Below, piece after piece: positions 31,866 through 39,124 of a stretch of DNA of 64,000 nt. Source of the DNA: Rheinheimera nanhaiensis E407-8 (GTDB lineage: Bacteria; Pseudomonadota; Gammaproteobacteria; Enterobacterales; Alteromonadaceae). The notes below the pieces were generated by a model that saw only the letters and a list, made by a program, of their open reading frames with translations, had not been told where the DNA came from and made no database searches. Location: contig NZ_BAFK01000014.1 in assembly GCF_000296695.1 (NCBI RefSeq), positions 45,780 to 109,779 on the forward strand, in the 5' to 3' direction. Both the position numbers and the translations under genes were made by a program. How positions within the stretch are numbered: the first letter of the stretch is position 1; every line of letters begins with the position of its first letter.

Positions 31866-33335
31866 GTGTCAGGATATAACATAGAGCAATTCTGGAAAGT
31901 AAAAGACAAAACCTGGTTAGCTGAGCGTAAAGCCAAATGGCAGCGGCTGGCAGGCTTGCTTAAAATGAAGTCACATTACACTGGTGCTGAAATAAGGGCT
32001 TTTGAACAATATTTTGTGAAAGGGGTTCTAAAGTTTCAACATTACCCAGAGTTGGATATACCTAAAACACCAGATTTGAATTTAGTACAGCAACTTGTTT
32101 GGCACCCAAGTGCTGATCAAAATGTTTGGCAAGAAGTAGTGCGGTACAATTCAAATGAATTTGATTTTTTTGATCCGGGATATGATTTTATCAGCAGTTA
32201 CACGTTTTGTTACTTAGTGGCTGAAGAGTGTAAACCTGACTTGGAGCAGTCATTTTTCTGCCAAAGAGAAGCACAGTTATATGATTTTATGTACAAAAAT
32301 GCGGCGTGGTTGGAATTTCTTAAAAGTGATGTCAGGTTTTCTGCTAAGAATACTGGTTTAGATAGGTTGTTTAGATCCCACTATTTTCTGATACGTACAA
32401 TTGCGGGAATGTTCTCTGCAATTAAAAAATGTTATCCCAAAGATGCAATTTACTTTTATAACTGCCTACCCAGATACGCAATTTCATCAATCGCAGAGTT
32501 ATATACCTCGGAACATTATGCTATAGAGAGCTCGGAAGAGAGGCGTTGGCCGGGGTTTCTGAAAGATATCGATGCTATGGCAGAGTTTTATGTAAACAAG
32601 GATAACATCATCGCTGAACAGCGCTTAATTGTAGAAGAATGGAACTCTCAACTGGAAAAATCAGCGCCAGAATGGCAGGCACTATGGCAAAAATCTAAGC
32701 AAGATGCTCTGGCGAATTATAAGGCGCCTGTACAAAAACCAGAGCAGAAGGAGGTTAAAACTGACCCCGCTTATATCCATAATTCTGGTAAAAAACCTAA
32801 GCTAAAACAATCAACCCCTTGGCCGGACGAACTAGTAGCGTTGAAACAATATCTGGAACAGCAGGGTTATCCGGTTACCACCACTGAAGCTAACGCCAAT
32901 GCCATATTGCAACAACATTTTGCCAATCGCTGCGTGTACTTTGGTAGCTTTATTGAAAGCATGCAGTTAGAGGCAGAAGATTACGACAAGCCCTACCCCG
33001 CTTTCACCGCGCCATTACGGGCACTGTGTGATATTAAAAGCGACGCCAAACTCAGTTATACCCGTCGTGGCGAGCGCATTACCATTAAGGTTAATGGCGA
33101 GCGTGTTGGTGTGGCGGATTTGGAAGAGCCAGAAGGTGAAGACACCAGCGCCTACTTTGCCGCGATAATCCGCCTGGCACAGCAGTGGTTCCCGCAGCAG
33201 GTATTTGCCTACGGCTATGAGTCACTGCATTTGTACATATTGCCATCAGAGCTGGTGAGCTGGCTGGAGGCGAATGGTTTTAAGAACTCATTAACCTATT
33301 TTGGTCCTGACGATGTAGCAGGGAATGACGTATAG
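31866..33335 (+). CDS. Candidate immunity protein paired with the orphan tip (489 aa)
   Basis: The GTG at 31866 has an AAAGGG ribosome site and lies 6 bp after the orphan tip. The N-terminal ~115 residues resemble the 320-aa candidate immunity protein (KDKTW...RK.KWQ.L, YFVKG, VWHPS). The region up to ~290 is helical and aromatic. After a low-complexity Lys/Pro/Glu linker (~290-320) there is a second, more GC-rich domain (~325-489), mostly alpha/beta, with no motif that I know. The change in composition inside the gene suggests fusion of a cassette-borne N-terminal part to an older C-terminal part. No signal peptide: probably cytoplasmic. Confidence 0.6.
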   Translation: MSGYNIEQFWKVKDKTWLAERKAKWQRLAGLLKMKSHYTGAEIRAFEQYFVKGVLKFQHYPELDIPKTPDLNLVQQLVWHPSADQNVWQEVVRYNSNEFDFFDPGYDFISSYTFCYLVAEECKPDLEQSFFCQREAQLYDFMYKNAAWLEFLKSDVRFSAKNTGLDRLFRSHYFLIRTIAGMFSAIKKCYPKDAIYFYNCLPRYAISSIAELYTSEHYAIESSEERRWPGFLKDIDAMAEFYVNKDNIIAEQRLIVEEWNSQLEKSAPEWQALWQKSKQDALANYKAPVQKPEQKEVKTDPAYIHNSGKKPKLKQSTPWPDELVALKQYLEQQGYPVTTTEANANAILQQHFANRCVYFGSFIESMQLEAEDYDKPYPAFTAPLRALCDIKSDAKLSYTRRGERITIKVNGERVGVADLEEPEGEDTSAYFAAIIRLAQQWFPQQVFAYGYESLHLYILPSELVSWLEANGFKNSLTYFGPDDVAGNDV

Positions 33336-33351
33336 GTATGATTTGCCCCTG

Positions 33352-33470
33352 TTACTCGGTGCTGACACCGTAGCGAATGCTATTCACAAACCACAACTTG
33401 CTGCCTGACGGTGTGTTAACCAGCACTTCGTCATCAACGGCTTTTTTTAGCAGAGCCCACCCGGGCTCTG
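33352..33470 (-). pseudogene. Remnant of a greB 3' end
   Basis: Reading the minus strand, about 35 codons ending in TAA (33352-33354) translate to a stretch nearly matching the C-terminus of intact GreB at 35425: ALLKKAVDDEV, then TPSGSKLWFVNSIRY, against ALLKKTVDDEV and TPAGNKLWFVNAIRY. No start or N-terminal part is present. The 5' side of the fragment runs into a perfect hairpin and then into the permease gene end. It is a direct repeat of the greB end about 2.1 kb away, with the ABC transporter genes lying between the two copies. Confidence 0.8.
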
Positions 33471-33476
33471 CTTTTT
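33449..33476 (+). terminator. Intrinsic terminator after the toxin/immunity region
   Basis: Perfect 10-bp stem with left arm AGCAGAGCCC, a 4-nt loop and right arm GGGCTCTGCT, followed by a short T run on the plus strand. It fits as the end of transcripts from the 489-aa gene about 115 bp upstream. On the minus strand the stem is followed by A residues, so it should not end the yadH transcript. It coincides with the upstream edge of the greB remnant. Confidence 0.7.
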
Positions 33477-34238
33477 CTATATTTTAACTTTATAGCCGGT
33501 ATGAAAAATCCAGCAGATCACGCCAATACAGCTGGTCATAAACAGCAGGATCATTGCCAGGCTAAAGCCGACATTTACATCGGCCACGCCATAAAAACTC
33601 CAGCGAAAGCCACTAATTAAATACACCACCGGGTTAAACAGCGTAATTTGCTGCCACAGTGGCGGCAACATGCTGATGGAATAAAAACTACCGCCCAAAA
33701 ACGTCAACGGTGTGATCACCATCAACGGCACAATTTGCAGCTGTTCAAAGCTGTTAGCCAGCACACCGATAATAAAACCAAACAGGCTGAAACTAATGGC
33801 GGTAAGCACTAAAAAGGTTAGCATCCACAGCGGGTGTATTATGCTGAAATCGACAAAAAACTGTGCCGTCAGCAAAATAATTAACCCCAGCAGAATAGCT
33901 TTGCTGGCCGCGGCGCCGACATAGCCGAGAATAATTTCTACTGCCGACACCGGTGCCGATAGAATCTCATAAATGGTGCCGGAAAATTTTGGCATATAAA
34001 TACCAAAAGAGGCGTTCGATGTACTCTCTGTCAGCACTGTTAGCATAATTAAGCCCGGTACTATAAAGGCGCCGTAGCTGATGCCGTCTATTGCGACCAT
34101 GCGCGAGCCGATGGCAGAGCCAAATACAATAAAATACAACGAGGTAGATAACACCGGTGAGGCAATACTTTGCATCAGCGTGCGCCAGGTGCGGGCCAGC
34201 TCAAACAGATAAATGGCTTTGATAGCGTAAAAATTCAT
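33477..34238 (-). CDS. yadH: ABC-2 type exporter permease, YadH-like
   Basis: A 253-aa integral membrane protein with about six hydrophobic helices and the ABC-2 membrane signature region ([12 protein letters not shown], then [12 protein letters not shown]). Length and sequence fit the YadH/NodJ class of half-size permeases, normally about 256 aa. It pairs with the ATPase encoded just upstream; the two genes overlap by 4 bp. The substrate of YadGH exporters is not firmly established. Its 3' end lies next to the greB remnant. Confidence 0.9.
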   Translation of the reverse strand: MNFYAIKAIYLFELARTWRTLMQSIASPVLSTSLYFIVFGSAIGSRMVAIDGISYGAFIVPGLIMLTVLTESTSNASFGIYMPKFSGTIYEILSAPVSAVEIILGYVGAAASKAILLGLIILLTAQFFVDFSIIHPLWMLTFLVLTAISFSLFGFIIGVLANSFEQLQIVPLMVITPLTFLGGSFYSISMLPPLWQQITLFNPVVYLISGFRWSFYGVADVNVGFSLAMILLFMTSCIGVICWIFHTGYKVKI

Positions 34239-35161
34239 GCGGCATCTCCTACCAGGCCAATAAAGATATCTTCCAGCGAGCTTTCGCGGGTATTTAAATC
34301 GCTGAACTCTATGCCTAAGCTATTAAGCTGACGTAATAAAGTAGCGATAGTCGCCTGCTCTTGCTGCGCATCATAGGTGTAAATCAACTGGCTGTTATCG
34401 GCAGACAGCTGCAGCTGATACGAGGCCAGCGCCGGTGGTATCTGTGCTAATGGCGTGACCAGCTGCAACAGCAACTGCTTTTTGCCCAGCTTTTGCATCA
34501 GGCTGGTTTTATCATCCACCAGCACCAGTTGGCCGGCGCGGATCACACCGATGCGGTCAGCCATATCTTCAGCTTCTTCAATATAATGGGTGGTCAGAAT
34601 AATGGTCACGCCGCTGTCGCGCAGCCGGCGGATCATCTGCCACATATCACGGCGCAGCTCGACATCGACCCCGGCGGTGGGCTCATCCAGAAACAAAATT
34701 TGTGGCTGGTGCGCCAATGCTTTGGCAATAAGTACCCGGCGCTTCATACCGCCGGACAATGTCATAATTTTGCTGTCTTTTTTATCCCATAACGACAAAT
34801 CACGCAGCAGTTGCTGCAAATAAGCCGGGTCGGCGGGTTTACCAAATAAACCGCGGCTAAAGCTCACCGTGTCCCACACTGTTTCGAAAATACTCACCGA
34901 CAGCTCCTGCGGCACCAAGCCGATACGCTGTCTGGCCTGGCGGTACTGTTGCACTATATCCAACCCGTCGACCAGTACAGTACCTTCACCCGGATTCACA
35001 ATGCCACAAATAATACTGATTAACGTGGTTTTGCCAGCGCCGTTAGGTCCCAGTAGCGCAAAAATTTCACCGCGGCGAATATCCAGCTCAACATGCTGCA
35101 GCGCCTGAAAACCGGACGGATAGGTTTTGCTTAAGTTGTTTACCTGAATAACAGATTGCAC
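34235..35161 (-). CDS. yadG: ABC transporter ATP-binding protein, YadG-like
   Basis: A 308-aa ATPase, the same length as E. coli YadG as I recall it. Walker A GPNGAGKT (about 38-45), a Q-loop at VPQE, the signature LSGGM, Walker B ILFLDEP followed by the D-loop, and the switch His in TTHYIEEAE are all present, so it should hydrolyse ATP. The last ~90 residues form the accessory domain common to this group. It is the first gene of a two-gene operon with the permease. An AGGAGGT-type ribosome site lies just before the ATG. Confidence 0.92.
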   Translation of the reverse strand: MQSVIQVNNLSKTYPSGFQALQHVELDIRRGEIFALLGPNGAGKTTLISIICGIVNPGEGTVLVDGLDIVQQYRQARQRIGLVPQELSVSIFETVWDTVSFSRGLFGKPADPAYLQQLLRDLSLWDKKDSKIMTLSGGMKRRVLIAKALAHQPQILFLDEPTAGVDVELRRDMWQMIRRLRDSGVTIILTTHYIEEAEDMADRIGVIRAGQLVLVDDKTSLMQKLGKKQLLLQLVTPLAQIPPALASYQLQLSADNSQLIYTYDAQQEQATIATLLRQLNSLGIEFSDLNTRESSLEDIFIGLVGDAA

Positions 35162-35340
35162 CTGACCTCCTGAAAGCTTAAATAAACGGTAACCAGTTTA
35201 GCTTAACCGCTGCCAGAAACAGACAACGGCCAAATCGCAATACAAGCTATTACCTCAAGTTAGCTTTAGGTCAAGTGTTTGTTTTAGGGAATTTCGGACT
35301 CTTGCGGATGTTGTTAAGCTCAACCGAACTAATTTTTGTT

Positions 35341-35384
35341 GAAAACAGCGCCTGATCAGCCTCGCATCGGCTGTCGCTGTTTTC
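35341..35384. repeat. Inverted repeat between greB and yadG
   Basis: Outer arms GAAAACAGCG and CGCTGTTTTC pair perfectly over 10 bp. An inner CAGCC/GGCTG pair can form inside them. There is no clean T run on either strand after the stem, so it is not a typical intrinsic terminator. It lies 41 bp after the greB stop and could stabilise that mRNA 3' end or be a REP-like element. The rest of the 263-bp gap shows no gene. Confidence 0.5.
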
Positions 35385-35424
35385 GCCCAGTCCAAGGGGC
35401 ACCTGTGCACGGCAATAAACTGCG

Positions 35425-35904
35425 TTAGCTGGCGCTTTGGTAGCGGATGGCGTTAACAAACCACAGTTTATTGCCAGCCGGAGTGGTTACGCTAACCTCG
35501 TCATCGACGGTTTTTTTTAGCAGCGCCCGTGCCATGGGCGAGTCTATCGAGATGTAATCTTTGCGGCCGTAAATTTCATCCGGCCCGACAATACGAAATG
35601 TCAGCTGTTCGCCCTGCTCATTCTCAATCTCTACCCAGGCACCAAAAAATACCTTGCCGTCTTGCTGTGGTGAATAATCAACTATTTTCAGCACTTCCAG
35701 CCGCTTGCGTAAAAAGCGAATGCGGCGGTCGGTCTCACGCAGTAGTTTTTTGTTGTATTGATAATCGGCGTTTTCGCTGCGATCGCCCAGGCTGGCAGCC
35801 CAGGCCACTTTGGCCGTAACGTCGGGACGCTTTTCCCGCCAAAGATAGTCAAGCTCTTGTTGCAGGGCTTCAAAGCCCTCACGGGTAATTAAATCGGTAC
35901 GCAT
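35425..35904 (-). CDS. greB: Transcription elongation factor GreB
   Basis: 159 aa, the usual GreB length. The N-terminal coiled-coil (residues ~1-78) holds the acidic-tip motif GDRSENADY that reaches into the RNA polymerase channel to trigger cleavage of backtracked RNA. The C-terminal domain (YGRKDYISIDSPMARALL, then DDEV) binds RNA polymerase. FKBP-like C-terminal features are complete. It is a single gene, transcribed away from the small lipoprotein gene at 36158. A second, truncated copy of its 3' end lies at 33352-33470. Confidence 0.95.
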   Translation of the reverse strand: MRTDLITREGFEALQQELDYLWREKRPDVTAKVAWAASLGDRSENADYQYNKKLLRETDRRIRFLRKRLEVLKIVDYSPQQDGKVFFGAWVEIENEQGEQLTFRIVGPDEIYGRKDYISIDSPMARALLKKTVDDEVSVTTPAGNKLWFVNAIRYQSAS

Positions 35905-36157
35905 GGCTAATTATTCTTAGATAACAGATGGTAGCGATGGTAGCAGTTTTTATTGCCGCGCTGTATTAGCTGTCAGTTAATTGACGCAAACTTTATTGGT
36001 ATAAGCGCGTTGATTAATTAATTCCCATTAAAAACAATATATTATAAATTATTTTCTTCTTTTTGCGTGCTGTCATTTAGATGTCACAAAAATGTGCTAG
36101 CCAGCCAATAGCCGCTTGACTATAGTTGTTTTACACAACGATAAGAGGTAACAGCGC

Positions 36158-36364
36158 ATGAAAGCAAAACAAGTCAGTGTAGTCGCCGCGTTACTGGTAG
36201 TGGGCCTGACAGGCTGTTCTACTGCGCCGGCAAAATATACTTATGTGGTAGACCCGGATTTAACCGAGCAAGCGAATAATTTAACCCGTACCAGTGCCCA
36301 TGCCGGTCATGTGGTTTGGGTTAACCCGCCGCTGAAACGGGTACCGGTAAACGAGCAGCCTTAA
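36158..36364 (+). CDS. Small lipoprotein of unknown function (68 aa)
   Basis: A short exported protein with a clear lipoprotein signal (lipobox LTGC, Cys20), leaving a mature peptide of only 49 residues. AAGAGGT precedes the ATG at good distance. The upstream ~250 bp, shared with divergent greB, is very AT-rich and probably carries both promoters. The gene ends before a strong terminator, so it is likely monocistronic and separate from ompR. I do not recognise a family. The motif HVVWVNPP near the C-terminus might be a useful search seed. Confidence 0.75.
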   Translation: MKAKQVSVVAALLVVGLTGCSTAPAKYTYVVDPDLTEQANNLTRTSAHAGHVVWVNPPLKRVPVNEQP

Positions 36365-36400
36365 CGGTAAAAATCGGCTGACAAACTTTGTAACATAAAC

Positions 36401-36434
36401 AACCGCCAAGGTTTTTCGCCGCGGCGGTTTTTTC
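36401..36434 (+). terminator. Intrinsic terminator between small lipoprotein and ompR
   Basis: Arms AACCGCC and GGCGGTT are separated by about 15 nt that can extend the stem with GC pairs, followed by a six-T run. It would end the lipoprotein transcript just before the ompR leader. Confidence 0.75.
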
Positions 36435-36469
36435 GTTTATAGTGAAGCAAATCTCAGGGAGGCTTCATT

Positions 36470-37195
36470 ATGGCCAGTTCAGAAACGCCAAAAATTCTTG
36501 TAGTCGATGATGATATGCGCCTGCGTGCTTTGCTGGAGCGTTATCTGGTTGAGCAGGGGTATATAGTGCGCAGCGTAGCAAACTACGAGCAAATGCAGCG
36601 TCTGATGGAACGGGAAAACTTTCATCTGCTGGTGCTGGACTTAATGCTGCCAGGTGAAGATGGTTTATCGATCTGCCGCCGGCTGCGGCAGCAGGAGAAC
36701 GAAATTCCGATTATTATGCTGACCGCCAAAGGCGATGAGGTAGACCGTATTATCGGCCTGGAAATGGGCGCCGATGACTACCTGCCCAAGCCGTTTAACC
36801 CGCGTGAATTATTGGCGCGTATTCGTGCGGTGATGCGGCGTAAAAGCAAAGAGCTGCCCGGTGCACCCAGCCAGCATGAGGGGGTGGTGGAGTTTGGCCC
36901 GTTCAAGTTTAACCTGGCAACCCGTGAAATGCGCAAAGGCGATGAGCTATTGCCGTTGACCAGTGGCGAATATGCGGTGCTCAAGGTGCTGGTAAGCCAC
37001 CCGCGCGAGCCGCTATCGCGCGATAAACTGATGAACCAGGCACGCGGCCGTGATTACTCAGCGATGGAGCGCAGTATTGATGTGCAGGTATCGCGTTTGC
37101 GCCGCATGCTGGAAGACGATGCGGCTAACCCGCGTTATATCCAAACGGTGTGGGGCTTGGGCTATGTGTTTGTGCCCGACGGCAGTGTAAGCTAA
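36470..37195 (+). CDS. ompR: Osmoregulatory response regulator OmpR
   Basis: 241 aa with a receiver domain (acid pocket VVDDD, phospho-acceptor Asp57 in LVLDLMLPGEDG, Lys in PKPFNPREL) and a C-terminal winged-helix DNA-binding domain (LTSGEYAVLKVLV, then the RSIDVQVSRLR recognition helix). Together with the next gene this is the OmpR/EnvZ pair that controls porins and other envelope genes. AGGGAGG precedes the ATG. The envZ start codon follows the ompR stop with no gap, so the two are co-translated. Confidence 0.95.
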   Translation: MASSETPKILVVDDDMRLRALLERYLVEQGYIVRSVANYEQMQRLMERENFHLLVLDLMLPGEDGLSICRRLRQQENEIPIIMLTAKGDEVDRIIGLEMGADDYLPKPFNPRELLARIRAVMRRKSKELPGAPSQHEGVVEFGPFKFNLATREMRKGDELLPLTSGEYAVLKVLVSHPREPLSRDKLMNQARGRDYSAMERSIDVQVSRLRRMLEDDAANPRYIQTVWGLGYVFVPDGSVS

Positions 37196-38500
37196 ATGCG
37201 GTTATTGCCCCGCAGTGCCTTTGGCCAAACGGTATTTTTAATTGGCCTATTGCTGCTGATTAATCAACTGGTGTCATACTTGTCTGTGGCGTTTTACGTC
37301 ATTAAGCCTACTACGCAGCAAATTAACCATCTTATTGCCAAGCAAATTAAGGTGGTATTTATTGACGTCGGTCACCCGCAGTCGGTGTTGTCGGAAGAGC
37401 TAACCAGCCGTTTTCAACAAGCGACCGGCATCGAGGTATACAACGAGCAGCAAGCGCTGCAACAAGGGTTGGCGCAGGCCAGCTATTACGGTTATTTTTC
37501 CGATCTGATGTCGCGTGAGCTTGGCGGCCCGGCTGAAGTGCGGGTGGCGCAGGGCGATACCTATGCCTTTTGGGTGCGGCCGCCGCAGGCGCCACAGTAT
37601 TGGGTCAAGGTGCCGCTGACTGGCTTGGATGAAACCGATTTTTCGCCGCTGACCTTTTATTTGCTGATGATAGGCGTGCTCAGTGTGGGCGGTGGCTGGT
37701 TGTTTGCCCGCCAGTTAAACCGGCCACTGAAAAGCCTGCAGCAGGCCGCGCTGCAGGTAGGCCGGGGGGAGTTTCCACCGCCGCTGCCTGAGCATAAAGG
37801 CTCTACTGAAATTATCGCGGTAACCAAAGCGTTTAATTATATGGCGCGGGGTATCCGTCAGTTAGAGCAGGACCGCGCCTTACTGATGGCCGGTGTGTCA
37901 CACGATTTGCGCACCCCCCTTACCCGTATCCGGCTGGCGTCAGAGATGATGCACGAGCAGGACAGTTGGATCCGCGATGGCATTATTAATGATATTGAAG
38001 ATATGAATGCCATTATCGACCAGTTTATTGATTATTTGCGCCACCACAAAGAAGAACCCGGTCAAAAAGAAAGCCTCAATACCCTGGTACAGGAACTGGT
38101 ACAGGCAGAGCATTTGCAGCAGCGCCATATCAGCACCCACCTGGCATCTGACCTGCCTGAAATCACCTTACGCCGTATTGCCATTAAGCGTTTATTAAAC
38201 AATTTGCTAGAAAATGCGTTGCGCTACAGCGAGGGTGATATTGAAATTTCTACCGGTTTTGAACGCAACCGCAAACGGGTTTATTTACAAATCCGCGATC
38301 ATGGCCCTGGTATACCGGAGCATCAGATGAAAGCCATGTTTGAACCCTTCACTCAGGGTGATATTGCCCGCGGCAGCGGTGGCTCAGGCCTGGGGCTGGC
38401 AATTATTAAGAAGATTGTTGATATGCATCATGGTGATATTACCTTACATAACCATGCTTTTGGTGGTTTAGTGGTAACGGTTTATTTGCCGGTGAAATAA
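37196..38500 (+). CDS. envZ: Osmosensor histidine kinase EnvZ
   Basis: 434 aa: first transmembrane helix ~10-36, periplasmic sensor ~37-150, second helix ~153-172, HAMP ~173-225, HisKA with phospho-accepting His236 in VSHDLRTPL, and a HATPase domain with N box (NNLLENAL), G1 (DHGPGI) and G2 (GSGLGL) motifs. It phosphorylates and dephosphorylates OmpR. It abuts ompR directly. Confidence 0.95.
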   Translation: MRLLPRSAFGQTVFLIGLLLLINQLVSYLSVAFYVIKPTTQQINHLIAKQIKVVFIDVGHPQSVLSEELTSRFQQATGIEVYNEQQALQQGLAQASYYGYFSDLMSRELGGPAEVRVAQGDTYAFWVRPPQAPQYWVKVPLTGLDETDFSPLTFYLLMIGVLSVGGGWLFARQLNRPLKSLQQAALQVGRGEFPPPLPEHKGSTEIIAVTKAFNYMARGIRQLEQDRALLMAGVSHDLRTPLTRIRLASEMMHEQDSWIRDGIINDIEDMNAIIDQFIDYLRHHKEEPGQKESLNTLVQELVQAEHLQQRHISTHLASDLPEITLRRIAIKRLLNNLLENALRYSEGDIEISTGFERNRKRVYLQIRDHGPGIPEHQMKAMFEPFTQGDIARGSGGSGLGLAIIKKIVDMHHGDITLHNHAFGGLVVTVYLPVK

Positions 38501-38524
38501 AAAAGCCCTGTACAAACAGGGCTT
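38497..38524 (-). terminator. Terminator for the protease-chaperone operon
   Basis: Arms AAGCCCTG and CAGGGCTT around a 6-nt loop. On the minus strand the stem is followed by TTTTTTATTT, so it ends the minus-strand transcript whose last gene stops at 38543. It partly overlaps the envZ stop, which also makes it the boundary between two convergent units. Confidence 0.8.
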
Positions 38525-38542
38525 GTTAAAGTTTAAGTAACC

Positions 38543-39106
38543 TTATTGATTACTATATTTTCTTTCCAGAATATCCAAACGTGCTGTACTAACTAAGTCG
38601 GACGCTTTGATTTGGTCCAGTAACGACAGCAGTTCGACATCGGTGTTTGGTTTTACAACATACACACCGGTTGCGCTTGCTGAGCGCACCACTTTTAAGT
38701 CAAGTTGGCGTAGCAAACTGGTAATATCGCCGCCTGGTTTGGCAAGCAGGCTGATATTACCTGTGACAACGCCCATTTCGCCGGTCATATTGTTATGCAC
38801 TACCGCATTGCGGCGAAACTCAATAACCTGCTCTATGTCGTTGCTGGCCGGGCGCTGTACTAAGGTCATGTTGCCAATATCCTGTTTGCTGACCGTACGA
38901 TCAGCCAGCGCTTGCGGTACCGCAATTAAATCAGACTGTAGCAGGTAAGCACCATAGGTGGCGGCTTGGGCCGCTGTGGTCATACTTGGTTTGTCCATTG
39001 AACGTTTAACTGTATTTTGGCGCAATTCACTTTTTAAATCTTGGGCACAGGCCGTGTTGACTAACAAGCACAGGGTAGTTGCCAAGATTGATACTTTATA
39101 CTTCAT
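38543..39106 (-). CDS. Probable dedicated chaperone/propeptide-like partner of the S8 protease (187 aa)
   Basis: Secreted protein with a cleavable signal (probably cut at ACA/QD). No catalytic motif. The last ~75 residues look like a subtilisin-propeptide/inhibitor I9 fold: LLRQLDLKVVRSASATGVYVV, then a DLVSTARLD helix-strand. It lies 18 bp downstream of a kexin-like S8 protease. In Aeromonas sobria serine protease (ASP) the kexin-like enzyme needs a chaperone, ORF2, encoded directly after it, and this gene has the same position and a fitting fold. Similarity to ORF2 itself was not tested. It shares the terminator at 38497. Confidence 0.65.
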   Translation of the reverse strand: MKYKVSILATTLCLLVNTACAQDLKSELRQNTVKRSMDKPSMTTAAQAATYGAYLLQSDLIAVPQALADRTVSKQDIGNMTLVQRPASNDIEQVIEFRRNAVVHNNMTGEMGVVTGNISLLAKPGGDITSLLRQLDLKVVRSASATGVYVVKPNTDVELLSLLDQIKASDLVSTARLDILERKYSNQ

Positions 39107-39124
39107 AAATAATTCCCTTGTCTG

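Noticed and set aside
33449..33472. Hairpin as terminator for yadH on the minus strand
   Set aside because: On the minus strand the stem is followed by A residues, so no U tract would form; it only fits the plus strand.
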